A stretch of DNA of 29,165 nucleotides from HGM10836 sp045580645 (GTDB taxonomy: Bacteria; Bacillota_I; Bacilli_A; RF39; UBA660), in NCBI GenBank assembly GCA_045580645.1, contig JAZNOG010000003.1, positions 1 to 29,165 on the forward strand, written 5' to 3'. The notes under the pieces are model-generated. The model had not been told where the DNA came from. It worked only from the letters and a program-made list of their open reading frames with translations, and searched no databases. Below are positions 14,856 through 22,995 of this stretch, in pieces; the stretch's first letter is position 1, and each line of letters begins with the position of its first letter. Both the position numbers and the translations under genes were made by a program.

Positions 14856-15527
14856 TTAATACTCTTGGTACCATTCGATACCTTCACCATATTTCTCTTT
14901 TAATACCTTATTAATGTCTAAGAATAGTTTAGGAGACATCTTTTGATTTGTTCTAGCATACCAAGCAGGATGCTCTGTCTTCACTACAATACTATTTCTT
15001 ATATTAATATAAGGTGTAAATGTTTGAGCTTGACTTCCAAATAGAACATATATAATCCCAGGTTCCTTATTAGATAGGTTCTTCAGTAACTTAGCTATAA
15101 GAGGTCTCCATAACATTACATGTGAACCTATTTTATTCATTTCCACAGTAAGAGCAGAATTAATCATTAATATTCCTTGTTTAGCCCAGCTCTCTAAAGT
15201 CTGGTCAAAGATAACAATATTATGTGGGATTTCATAATTTATAACTGCTTCTTTAACAATATTTAAGGAAGGAGACAAAACATCTGCTTCCTTTCTATTT
15301 CCGAAAAGAATACCTGTTGCCACTCCTTTCTGTGGATATGGGTCTTGCCCAAGAAATACCATTTTACATTCATTGAAAGGACATAACTCAAATGCTCTGA
15401 ATACATCAGATTGGGCAGGACATAATGGTTTCCTCTTATATTCTTGCCCAACCTTAGCCATTACATTATTAAGCTCTATCCTATCAATTACCTTCATCCA
15501 GTCTCCAAAGTATTCATCTAATGTCAT
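14856..15527 (-). CDS. ung: Uracil-DNA glycosylase, family 1
   Basis: Excises uracil from DNA. The water-activating motif is G60-Q61-D62-P63-Y64, here followed by P-Q rather than the usual H. The base-binding strand reads LMINSALTV (120-128), and the second motif is H186-P187-A-W-Y instead of the common HPSP. A VLFGSQAQ strand precedes it, as in Ung. The length of 223 aa is normal. With dUTPase and ThyX it points to thymine-containing phage DNA kept free of uracil. It overlaps the upstream 256-residue gene by 4 nt (ATGA), linking it to the ubiquitin-like cassette in transcription. Confidence 0.93.
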   Translation of the reverse strand: MTLDEYFGDWMKVIDRIELNNVMAKVGQEYKRKPLCPAQSDVFRAFELCPFNECKMVFLGQDPYPQKGVATGILFGNRKEADVLSPSLNIVKEAVINYEIPHNIVIFDQTLESWAKQGILMINSALTVEMNKIGSHVMLWRPLIAKLLKNLSNKEPGIIYVLFGSQAQTFTPYINIRNSIVVKTEHPAWYARTNQKMSPKLFLDINKVLKEKYGEGIEWYQEY

Positions 15528-16294
15528 ATCAACATCATTATGTCATCAATATTGTCAATAAGGCATTCATTCAGTGCATCATTAGAGCAGGCAGATGGAG
15601 TAGGCTTAATAGGTTCTACAAAGAACTTATTGAAATTATCTACTATGACCTTTACTTTTCTGTCCTCTGGATTACTGCTGAAACTGTAACTGTTTCTTGG
15701 GAAATCTATATCCCTACTTGTATAATAGGGAATCAATTTCTTGATGATGCCTTTATTAATCAACTTATTAGACTCTAAGAATACTTTGGGGCTGACATGG
15801 CACACAGGTCTGTAATAGACCATAGTATTACCATTATCCTCAGTATGTACACTTCTTGCGGTTAATGTACATAATAGTAATGGAGTGTAGCTCTCATCAA
15901 AGATGATACCTTTACCACCATAATACACTTCACCCTTATTAGTAGTTATCTTCTGCAACCTTCTATCATATCCTACATTAGTAAATAATTGAGTTATGAC
16001 ACTATCAAAGGTTCTTCTTTCTTGGCTTGGTGCATTATCATATAATGGCAGTATTATCCTTTTGATTCCCATAATTGCGGAATAAGCTATATTGTCTGAA
16101 ACCAGCTTTTCAAAGTGTCTTCTTGCAATCACAGGTATCTCTACCTCATCATTGTTTACTTCAACGACAAGGCTTCTTCTAAATACATTGTTACTATCAA
16201 GAGTCAGATTCATTCCAAGCTGGTCTGGGTCACTAGACTCAATGCTATTGAAAACACTCCTTACATTATATGCAAATCTTGGGTTAAATTCCAT
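15524..16294 (-). CDS. Ubiquitin-like cassette partner of unknown fold, 256 aa
   Basis: I do not recognise this protein. It is mostly beta-strand and loop: FNPRFAYNVRSVF at the start, GKGIIFDESYTPLLLCTLTAR in the middle, YYRPVCHVSPKVF near 160-172, and a Ser/Pro-rich tail containing CSNDALNECLIDNID. It starts in a TAATG overlap with the E1-like gene, so its translation is tied to that enzyme. PRTRC-type cassettes contain an E2-like protein (PRTRC-B) and poorly understood components, and this could be one of those; C165 within PVCHVSP is a candidate functional cysteine. The assignment rests on context only. Confidence 0.7.
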   Translation of the reverse strand: MEFNPRFAYNVRSVFNSIESSDPDQLGMNLTLDSNNVFRRSLVVEVNNDEVEIPVIARRHFEKLVSDNIAYSAIMGIKRIILPLYDNAPSQERRTFDSVITQLFTNVGYDRRLQKITTNKGEVYYGGKGIIFDESYTPLLLCTLTARSVHTEDNGNTMVYYRPVCHVSPKVFLESNKLINKGIIKKLIPYYTSRDIDFPRNSYSFSSNPEDRKVKVIVDNFNKFFVEPIKPTPSACSNDALNECLIDNIDDIMMLI

Positions 16295-17205
16295 TATACT
16301 TCAGTTTTAAGATACATTGTTTCTGCATTATATATGGTAAGGAATGGCAGGTCTCTGTCAATGAGAGGCTCACATTGATTAGCACAGAAGTTTACAAACA
16401 AATTAACCATATAAGATGCAATCATATTTGCACAGAAGGTAGTTTGTTTATAGGAGCAGATAGTTTCATCAGCTTCTGCATCAGAGAATAGGAACTCATT
16501 ATTGTACCTATTGATGTTGTACTCATCATCTCCCTTGATGCACAATACCTGAAACTCTTCTGCTGCTAATCTACCATCAATAAACAAGCAATTCTTTCTC
16601 TCTTCTTCTGGTTTGGATTGAACATGACTTACCCATTTATTAAAGAAAAGTCTCCTTGCTGCCATATTGTCAAAGCCACAAATCATAATGTCTGATGCCT
16701 CGGATTCATCAGTGAATCTCTCACTTATTGCAAAGACACTACTATAGCCAGCATAGTTTCTAATCATCTCAGCCAGTGCAGATACCTTAGGTCTGCCTAA
16801 ATCAGATTGACCATATAACTGACCTGACATATTGACAGCTTCTACTATGTCATCATCATAAATAAACACGGAAGCTGGCTTCATTCTTGCCAATAAGAAG
16901 CCTACATAGCTGCCAATACCACCTACACCTGCCAAAATGACAGTCTTCTTCTGAATGTTCTCATACCAAATGGCAGAACTAAACCTACTTGTAGCTTCAT
17001 CTACAAGTAAGGTTGCAGAATTTGTAGGTATTTCTTGATGTGCCTCCTCTACAACTTGGTCAAGGATAGCCTGCTCTTCCACTGTCAAAGGTGATGTGTT
17101 ATCACTTTCAGATTCCTCTTGAATATTACCCATAGCTTCTTCCATTGGTACATTCATTATCTGTGCCAGTATGTTATCACCAGTTGTAATTATTTCTTCA
17201 TTCAT
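16294..17205 (-). CDS. ThiF/E1-like ubiquitin-activating enzyme
   Basis: A single Rossmann-type adenylation domain of the E1/ThiF/MoeB superfamily. The nucleotide loop is G93-V-G-G-I-G-S99, the acidic strand end is DDD at 117-119 with VEAVN (N125) and Q129, the ATP-contacting R138/K140 occur in LGRPK, and the D179-N helix is CGFDN. D210-G-R212 and a cysteine-bearing segment (C250-S-Y-K-Q-T-T-F-C258) follow; C250 or C258 could form a thioester with the ubiquitin-like protein. Residues 1-75 are an acidic, low-complexity extension. The family adenylates the C-terminus of a ubiquitin-like protein. It overlaps the JAB gene by 4 nt. Confidence 0.9.
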   Translation of the reverse strand: MNEEIITTGDNILAQIMNVPMEEAMGNIQEESESDNTSPLTVEEQAILDQVVEEAHQEIPTNSATLLVDEATSRFSSAIWYENIQKKTVILAGVGGIGSYVGFLLARMKPASVFIYDDDIVEAVNMSGQLYGQSDLGRPKVSALAEMIRNYAGYSSVFAISERFTDESEASDIMICGFDNMAARRLFFNKWVSHVQSKPEEERKNCLFIDGRLAAEEFQVLCIKGDDEYNINRYNNEFLFSDAEADETICSYKQTTFCANMIASYMVNLFVNFCANQCEPLIDRDLPFLTIYNAETMYLKTEV

Positions 17206-18410
17206 ATTTTCAAATACTTTTGCAGTACATCAATGTACACTTTGATATAATCATTTTCAGGAAGTTTAGTAAGTTCCTCTATCATATCATGGGCACATAT
17301 AGCACAAATTTCTGATTCATCAAAACCAAGTTGTTCAAGTTTCTCATCTGTTACATACCATGTAAGATACTCTGAATATGTTTCTGCCCATAATTCAAAG
17401 TTATCCATACCTAGTTTACCCTTACCAAATCTCTTCTGATATAATGAAGGCATTGATTTAGCCCACTTTTGAATATCATTCTTACTATCATTAGAGATAA
17501 TGACACTACCTGTAATCAATTGAAGAACAAGAGACTTTATAGTAGCTTTATCAAATGTCACTTGTCCATAAGGTATTTCATATCCTTCTTCAAATGGCAA
17601 GTCATCTACATTATCAAAGAGAGTTCTCTGATTCAAATCCTTCCTATCAGCTTCCTTCTTGACAAGATTTGCTGGACCTGCCTTTGTACCATAGGAATTA
17701 GCAATAACAGGCTTATAGCCACCTTGATATACAGGTGTCTGAGCTTTCTTTGCCCTTTCTGCTTTAGCTTGCTTGATTTCCTCAAGCCTTGCTGCCATGT
17801 CTGGAAAGGAATAATTCTCACCTTCCTTCTCTATTTTAAGGTAGAACCATTCAATTTCATCTGCACTACTTACATATTCCTTAGTATCATGCTTTTCACC
17901 ATTACCAAAAAACTCATAAGACACAGACTCTTTAACCTGCTTTGACTTAACCCTCCTTGTAATTGCAGCAGTATAAGTGCCTGCATTATTCACAATGAGA
18001 GATACAAAGTTATTTCTATCCCTACCTTCTTCCTTTAGAGTAGCAGTATCTGTTCCACTAAAGAAAGTACTCATATTGTTGTGGGAATGTATAAGACCCA
18101 TTTGACAATCAAGTAGCTCAGGATTCTCACACATATAGGCTATCACATCAGGATTCATATCAAACTCTGTATAAGCCTGAGTACCAATATCCATAATGTA
18201 AATATCCACACATCTTATCACAAGGTCATTATTTTCAAATGAACCTTCATGTGTAAAGAATAATGTACCTGACCATTCAGTACTCCACACCTTTTGGCAG
18301 GCAAATCTTATCTTTCTTTCCACCTCTGCTGGAATAATCAGTTTATAGTTATAAGTACCTGACTTCTGTACTAAGCTGATTACCTTCGTGGGTTGCTTTA
18401 CTTCTTCCAT
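17202..18410 (-). CDS. JAB/JAMM (MPN+) metallopeptidase with C-terminal extension
   Basis: Residues ~20-155 form a JAB domain with the zinc peptidase motif: E45 in STEWSG and H108-S-H110-x7-S118-x2-D121 (within LIHSHNNMSTFFSGTD). All catalytic residues are present, so it should be an active isopeptidase or a processor of ubiquitin-like precursors. Residues 160-400 are an extension absent from minimal JAB proteins: a lysine/alanine-rich helix (ARLEEIKQAKAERAKKAQ), a linker, and a helical acidic C-terminus. The start overlaps the E2-like gene by 62 nt, unusually long for this operon. In PRTRC systems protein A is the JAB component, and in Bil systems BilD is. Confidence 0.92.
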   Translation of the reverse strand: MEEVKQPTKVISLVQKSGTYNYKLIIPAEVERKIRFACQKVWSTEWSGTLFFTHEGSFENNDLVIRCVDIYIMDIGTQAYTEFDMNPDVIAYMCENPELLDCQMGLIHSHNNMSTFFSGTDTATLKEEGRDRNNFVSLIVNNAGTYTAAITRRVKSKQVKESVSYEFFGNGEKHDTKEYVSSADEIEWFYLKIEKEGENYSFPDMAARLEEIKQAKAERAKKAQTPVYQGGYKPVIANSYGTKAGPANLVKKEADRKDLNQRTLFDNVDDLPFEEGYEIPYGQVTFDKATIKSLVLQLITGSVIISNDSKNDIQKWAKSMPSLYQKRFGKGKLGMDNFELWAETYSEYLTWYVTDEKLEQLGFDESEICAICAHDMIEELTKLPENDYIKVYIDVLQKYLKI

Positions 18411-19647
18411 ATCTATAATTTAATACTTTAAGTATTGTTGTTAATATGTATAGTGCAGTATGAGTATCAAGAATTATACTCTTATTCTCATTCCTTACTT
18501 CCGCAATGTCTGTAATATCCACAGTGATTTCTCTGCCTTTGAATACACAGACCTTCTTGCCTATATATCGGGCATAATCATTCACATTATTTATTCCTCT
18601 ATCATAGTAAATATTTCCATTATCTATGATACATTCTTTCAAGATACCTTTCCTCTTCAATTCTGCAAACTTGGCAGTTAGCTCCTCTTTATTAAACTGG
18701 TCATTATACCACTTAATAAATTCATTGCTAATAAGCACAATATACTCAATAAAAGACATTCCAATAGAATAAGAACCATTCACATAGTTGAACTTGAGCT
18801 TTCTTGAGTTAATAAAGTGTCTCACAAATTCCTTCAGTTTGTCATGGTTAAGGACATTCCCATAGTAAAGTGGGGATAGGTATGTAATAAACCTGTTTGC
18901 GTCCAATTCCATATTATCAGTACCTAACTTCTCTAAGTATTTATAAGGTCTACCAGCAATGGATTCCACAGTTACATACTTGCTTAATTCAAGGCAAAAC
19001 ATATTCCACATGTCTTCATCATAATCCCTATTAAGAACACTAATAGTACCATTGATGGGACCACTGCCTGTACAAGGATTCTGAAAACTGGCAAAGTCAT
19101 TTGTAGGAATACCACTGATATGACTGTGCATATATCCACTACTAATGTGGAGCATAGTATATTCTGACCTGTTAAGTGCAAATCCACCATTCAAGGTGCC
19201 ATTATACATTACTTTCACCTTAGCCCACAGATGGTTAATATCCACAAATCTGTCATGCTCATTAGTTACCCTTACATGAGGAAAATGTACAAGAATGAAT
19301 ATGTCATTAAACTTGGCATCGCCAATTCTTTCCTTTACTGTAGTGCTTGTAAGCACATTTACAACCTTTTCTACTTGGTTTACAGGTATATTAGTAATAG
19401 ACCGTGTTCTATACATGTTCCAGTCATCACTGCTCATACCTACAATACTACTAGGAATATAAGTAGATAGAGGCTCTATATTCATCCAAGATTTGAACTT
19501 GTCCAAACTCCAATATCCCTGCATATCAACCTTATCTTCTCCAAAGAAATCATTGAATATGCTTAATACTCGGAGTGGTTTGTCCATCAAGGAGTTATAT
19601 AGTTCTTCTATCTTCTCCTCAATTAATTTAATTGTTTCTCCACTCAT
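18349..19647 (-). CDS. Probable E2-like (UBC-fold) protein of the cassette
   Basis: The protein has 432 aa. Residues ~113-205 show a four-strand meander (DIFILVHFPHVRV, HLWAKVKVMYN, GGFALNR, MLHISSGYMHSHI) followed by NPCTGSGPI with C192. This resembles prokaryotic E2-like proteins, in which an H-P/H-x-H element precedes a Cys-Gly active-site loop, including the E2-like member of PRTRC cassettes. The helical C-terminal half is unrecognised. Placement between the ubiquitin-like and JAB/E1 genes supports the call, but fold prediction would be needed, so I hold it as probable. The start codon lies only 8 nt below the terminator T-run. Confidence 0.6.
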   Translation of the reverse strand: MSGETIKLIEEKIEELYNSLMDKPLRVLSIFNDFFGEDKVDMQGYWSLDKFKSWMNIEPLSTYIPSSIVGMSSDDWNMYRTRSITNIPVNQVEKVVNVLTSTTVKERIGDAKFNDIFILVHFPHVRVTNEHDRFVDINHLWAKVKVMYNGTLNGGFALNRSEYTMLHISSGYMHSHISGIPTNDFASFQNPCTGSGPINGTISVLNRDYDEDMWNMFCLELSKYVTVESIAGRPYKYLEKLGTDNMELDANRFITYLSPLYYGNVLNHDKLKEFVRHFINSRKLKFNYVNGSYSIGMSFIEYIVLISNEFIKWYNDQFNKEELTAKFAELKRKGILKECIIDNGNIYYDRGINNVNDYARYIGKKVCVFKGREITVDITDIAEVRNENKSIILDTHTALYILTTILKVLNYRYGRSKATHEGNQLSTEVRYL

Positions 19648-19655
19648 ATTACTGT

Positions 19656-19698
19656 AAAAAAAGTAGGTAAGGGGGCATTTCTAACCTCCTTACCTACT
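19656..19698 (-). terminator. Intrinsic terminator between the ubiquitin-like gene and the E2-like gene
   Basis: Arms 19685-19698 and 19662-19675 pair over 14 positions with one G-U wobble, with a 9-nt loop and then seven T on the minus strand (19662-19656). It starts 14 nt after the stop of the 250-residue gene and ends 8 nt before the ATG of the E2-like gene. Since no promoter is visible after it, downstream genes must rely on read-through. Confidence 0.88.
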
Positions 19699-19712
19699 GT
19701 TACTTACTCTTG

Positions 19713-20465
19713 CTAATTGACACCCATTTCTGCGAACATATCAGCAATCTCATCATCAGAGTAAGAAGAGGCTGACTTAGGCTTATACTCCTCAGAGGTT
19801 GCAGTAGCTACAGCTACTTCACCACCAAGAATGCCAAGCACTTCCTCTTTCTCACAATCTTCAATTGTGCCATTGTCCTCAAGAATTTCTACCAACTTAC
19901 TGATAGCAGCTCTTGCTACAGTATCAACACATTCACCACCATTATTTGCAGGTGCTACAGGAGCACTTACTTCAGGAGTGTTTACAGGTGCTTCCACCTT
20001 TTCCTCCTTCTTAGTCTCAGCCTTAGCCTCAGCCTCAGCTTTAGGAGCAGTAGGAGCAGCCTTCTTACCAGCCTTTTCTACCAAAGAGATAAGGTCAGCA
20101 GTAGTACACTGAGTGAAATTTCTACCAAACTTTTTCTTGCATTCGTCCTGCAATCCAAGTTCAGTAATCTTGTTGTAAACTTCTTTTCTGCTCATAGCAC
20201 CACTTCTAATTTTCTTGTTGGTGTTAGTAAGCATGAAGACCAACTCATTTGTGATAGTGCCCTTGTAAGGAACATCATGTGGCAAAACTGAAGCATCACC
20301 CTTCAATTCAACCTTTGATGTACCTTCAAAGAAGGTCATACCATCATAGTCAATACCATTGGCTCTCAAGTCACTCTTCAACTCAGCAAGGGTCGTAGCT
20401 GATGACATAATAACACTCTTTTTCTGATTCTTTGTCTGTACAATTGTAATTTTTCTAGCTTCCAT
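19713..20465 (-). CDS. Ubiquitin-like domain protein with long C-terminal extension
   Basis: Residues 1-85 read as a beta-grasp: paired strands (RKITIVQTKNQKKSVIM), a helix (TLAELKSDLRANG), strand DGMTFFEG, and a final strand NELVFMLTNTN ending near K-K-I-R-S-G89. This order resembles ubiquitin and PRTRC protein C. Residues 90-135 form a helical module (SRKEVYNKITELGL...TTADLISLVEK). Residues 136-178 are an Ala/Lys/Glu/Pro linker. Residues 180-250 are acidic and helical, with a GG at 214-215, and end MFAEMGVN. A mature tail would need processing after G89 or another Gly; the JAB enzyme is a candidate. A terminator directly follows, so this gene is probably made in excess of its partners. Confidence 0.72.
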   Translation of the reverse strand: MEARKITIVQTKNQKKSVIMSSATTLAELKSDLRANGIDYDGMTFFEGTSKVELKGDASVLPHDVPYKGTITNELVFMLTNTNKKIRSGAMSRKEVYNKITELGLQDECKKKFGRNFTQCTTADLISLVEKAGKKAAPTAPKAEAEAKAETKKEEKVEAPVNTPEVSAPVAPANNGGECVDTVARAAISKLVEILEDNGTIEDCEKEEVLGILGGEVAVATATSEEYKPKSASSYSDDEIADMFAEMGVN

Positions 20466-20487
20466 GTTTTTATTATTTTTATAAGTT

Positions 20488-21525
20488 TTACTCTATTTGA
20501 AAAGGTAAATCATCCCAATCATTTTCTTGTCTTGAAGAAATGAATAATGGCTTGATTATCTTAATAAATTCTTCTCTTCCTTTAGCTTTATAGAAATCTG
20601 AAATGTCTTTACCTTCATTAAATGATGGTAATACTACATTAGTAAATCCTGTTTCCTCAGCTAACTTCTGAGCATCTTTCAATCCTGGCTCATCATTATC
20701 CAAGCAAATGAAGACTTGTTTATATCTTCTTTTCAGTTCACTAATTGCAGTATCACTCATCCTATATCCCTCACCTTGAATGGCAAGAGATGGAATACCT
20801 GTATTAGCCCATAGGCATAAAGCATCCTTCAATGATGAGCAAATACATATTTGCTCCCCATATTTAGGTACTTTAGTCCATAGGCTTACTACAGAATTGT
20901 CATGCTTGTTACTCCACTTATAACCAGCTTTATTGAAAGGCTGATATATCTTTAGAGTAACTTTGCCTTCCTTATGTTCTACATAAGCATAGGCATATTT
21001 ATCAGCTCCAAACACATATCTATGACCATCTTTTATGATAATCTTATGAGATATGGGATAAACCTCTGCATACTTGAGCCATTCTAAAGTTATACCATAG
21101 GATGCCCAATATTCAACATCATAACTTCTCCAATCTCTGACTTTGCACTGCAAGTCTGTATCCTTGTTGTAACTATTTGTACTTCTTACAGCACAAGGAG
21201 TATATGAATGAATATTGGCACCACCACAGAACTTTGAAATGTCCTCATTAACCCTTGTTAGAACTTCCTTATAACCACAGTTCCACATATGACCAAGCAG
21301 GTCAAACAGACCTCCTCTATCCCTCGTGGATAAATCCGTGTAAAATATTCTTCTACCATCAGTAGAATAAAGACCAAAAGAAGGTCTCCTGTCCTGTCTA
21401 AGAGGACTATTTATAATACAAGGAACCTCTGTGACTCCTAAGTAATATGACAGAATATCTGCCTCTGTTACTTTACTTAGAATGTCCTCTAAACTAACAG
21501 AAGACTTACCAGAACTGAATGCCAT
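20488..21525 (-). CDS. DnaG-type primase, Toprim domain
   Basis: Synthesises RNA primers for lagging-strand replication. The N-terminal ~100 residues resemble the CHC2 zinc-binding domain in layout (INSPLRQDRRPSFGLYS, then GGLFDLLGHM) but keep few cysteines. The Toprim core runs from ICICSSLKDALCLW (226-239) through IQGEG (249-253), VFICLDNDEPG with D276-x-D278, and KDISDF (306-311). The usual first Toprim glutamate is replaced by serine (S230/S231). The C-terminus ends NDWDDLPFQIE, similar to the acidic SSB-type tail. It sits among the DnaB-like helicase, helicase and ATPase genes. Confidence 0.88.
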   Translation of the reverse strand: MAFSSGKSSVSLEDILSKVTEADILSYYLGVTEVPCIINSPLRQDRRPSFGLYSTDGRRIFYTDLSTRDRGGLFDLLGHMWNCGYKEVLTRVNEDISKFCGGANIHSYTPCAVRSTNSYNKDTDLQCKVRDWRSYDVEYWASYGITLEWLKYAEVYPISHKIIIKDGHRYVFGADKYAYAYVEHKEGKVTLKIYQPFNKAGYKWSNKHDNSVVSLWTKVPKYGEQICICSSLKDALCLWANTGIPSLAIQGEGYRMSDTAISELKRRYKQVFICLDNDEPGLKDAQKLAEETGFTNVVLPSFNEGKDISDFYKAKGREEFIKIIKPLFISSRQENDWDDLPFQIE

Positions 21526-21543
21526 TGCTCTCTCTTTTAGAAA

Positions 21544-22488
21544 TTATACTTGCTTACCAAAATCCCAAGGTGTACTACTAGCAGTATCACTAGCAGGGAA
21601 AGGCATATCACCTGCTGTGCCAGAGTTACTGAGGTCTGTAGATTCTACATCACACTCCTTCAAGTTACCTACAGTAAACTCAGTAGTAGGGTATGCACCA
21701 GCAGCCTTTCTTTCCTGTAAGTCTGCATCCAACTTACTATAGTCAGTGATATTGTTCTTCAAGAACATCTGATTATAAACAGCCTGATACTGCTTGTTAT
21801 CATCAGTGGTTCTTACACCAAACAATACCTTAACCTTGTTATTAGGCTGCAATGCAATAACATCTCTCAACTCCTTGAAATTACCCTTGAAATACTCAGC
21901 AATGTTCTCAAGTCTTGCTTCACAATCCTCAGGTTTGTCTACCATAACCCAAGTATCATTGACATACTTCATTACATTAGGAATGTTGAGGTATGTCTTG
22001 ATGAAGTTAGTCAATTCTTCTTCACCGTGGAAAGCTGGTCTATAGTCCTTGTCAATGTTTGCAGGACCATTCTTATAAACAGGAATTTCATGTGCCTGAC
22101 ATTGTTCCTTAGTAACCCAAGCAGTTCTGCCATACTTATCAATTACCTGTACCTTAGAACCATCTCTATTGATTCTATATTCCTTTCTGATAAAGAATGG
22201 AATCTTGGTAGTAAATTCGATACCACCACACTTTTCAGCATCAGTCTTAACAATAAAGTCAAGTCTTACATTGGCTACTTTACGCTTTTCTTCACCTACT
22301 TCAGTTTCACCCAAGTATTCAGGGTTATTTTCAAGTTGTGTATTATACAACTTTTCAAGCTCTGCCTTATTAGGATTGACTGCCAATACATATACAGGAG
22401 CTACACCTACATATCTCTTTACTGCACTACCTTCTGTAGATTCTTTACCACTGGCAAATGCCATAAATGCAAAATTTGTTTTCTTCAT
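21544..22488 (-). CDS. Putative single-stranded DNA-binding protein, 314 aa
   Basis: No family is certain. Context (directly before primase, after the helicase/ATPase genes) and composition suggest an SSB. A mixed beta region (VGVAPVYVLAVNPNK, then VRLDFIVKTDAE, IEFTTKIPFFIRKEYRI, SKVQVIDKYGRTAWV) is followed by helices and another strand (KVKVLFGVRT). The last 40 residues are a Ser/Thr/Asp-rich disordered tail ending SSTPWDFGKQV, as many SSBs have. An OB fold is plausible but not demonstrated. Alternative: a recombination mediator. The A/T-rich leader has no Shine-Dalgarno sequence. Confidence 0.6.
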   Translation of the reverse strand: MKKTNFAFMAFASGKESTEGSAVKRYVGVAPVYVLAVNPNKAELEKLYNTQLENNPEYLGETEVGEEKRKVANVRLDFIVKTDAEKCGGIEFTTKIPFFIRKEYRINRDGSKVQVIDKYGRTAWVTKEQCQAHEIPVYKNGPANIDKDYRPAFHGEEELTNFIKTYLNIPNVMKYVNDTWVMVDKPEDCEARLENIAEYFKGNFKELRDVIALQPNNKVKVLFGVRTTDDNKQYQAVYNQMFLKNNITDYSKLDADLQERKAAGAYPTTEFTVGNLKECDVESTDLSNSGTAGDMPFPASDTASSTPWDFGKQV

Positions 22489-22516
22489 AATTCTATATTT
22501 TTCTTGTTCTTGTTAA

Positions 22517-22981
22517 TTAGCCCATAAATGGAATATTGTCCTTGTCTTCTTCAGTAAATGGTACAACAGCATCAGCACCAGCTACTTCTGTTTCAGATAC
22601 CTTTTCAGTAGCATCTACTGTTTCAGGCAATACTTCATCTACAGTAGGCTCATCAAAATGAAGTTCATATACATTAGCTTCTTCATTGAATATTACTACA
22701 CCTTCTCTAGGTTCATACTTAGTTACCTTGATTGGCTTTCCATCCTTGTCTACCTTACCTGTATCTTCAACCTTCTTGACAACCAAGTCTTCACTTACAT
22801 AACCACCAGTCAAGGCTTTGATACCCATTTCATGTCCTTCAATCTCTTCATTCAAAGCATTATATTCTGCATTGAGTTCATCAATCTTAGCAGCAATCTT
22901 ATTCTTCTTTACTACCAAAGGATTTACATTCTGTGCTACTCTCTTTACAGTAGCCATTTGTCTTACTGTTAATGTCTTCAT
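22517..22981 (-). CDS. Hypothetical coiled-coil protein with SSB-like tail, 154 aa
   Basis: The N-terminal 55 residues are a basic, coiled-coil-forming helix (VKKNKIAAKIDELNAEYNAL, then NEEIEGHEMGI). A beta section around EDLVVKKVEDTGKVDKDG follows. The C-terminal 45 residues are acidic and low-complexity and finish EEDKDNIPFMG, close to the D-D-I-P-F tip by which bacterial SSB recruits repair and replication proteins. I do not recognise the family. Position next to the putative SSB and primase suggests a replisome partner. Confidence 0.68.
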   Translation of the reverse strand: MKTLTVRQMATVKRVAQNVNPLVVKKNKIAAKIDELNAEYNALNEEIEGHEMGIKALTGGYVSEDLVVKKVEDTGKVDKDGKPIKVTKYEPREGVVIFNEEANVYELHFDEPTVDEVLPETVDATEKVSETEVAGADAVVPFTEEDKDNIPFMG

Positions 22982-22995
22982 GTTTTCTAATATTT

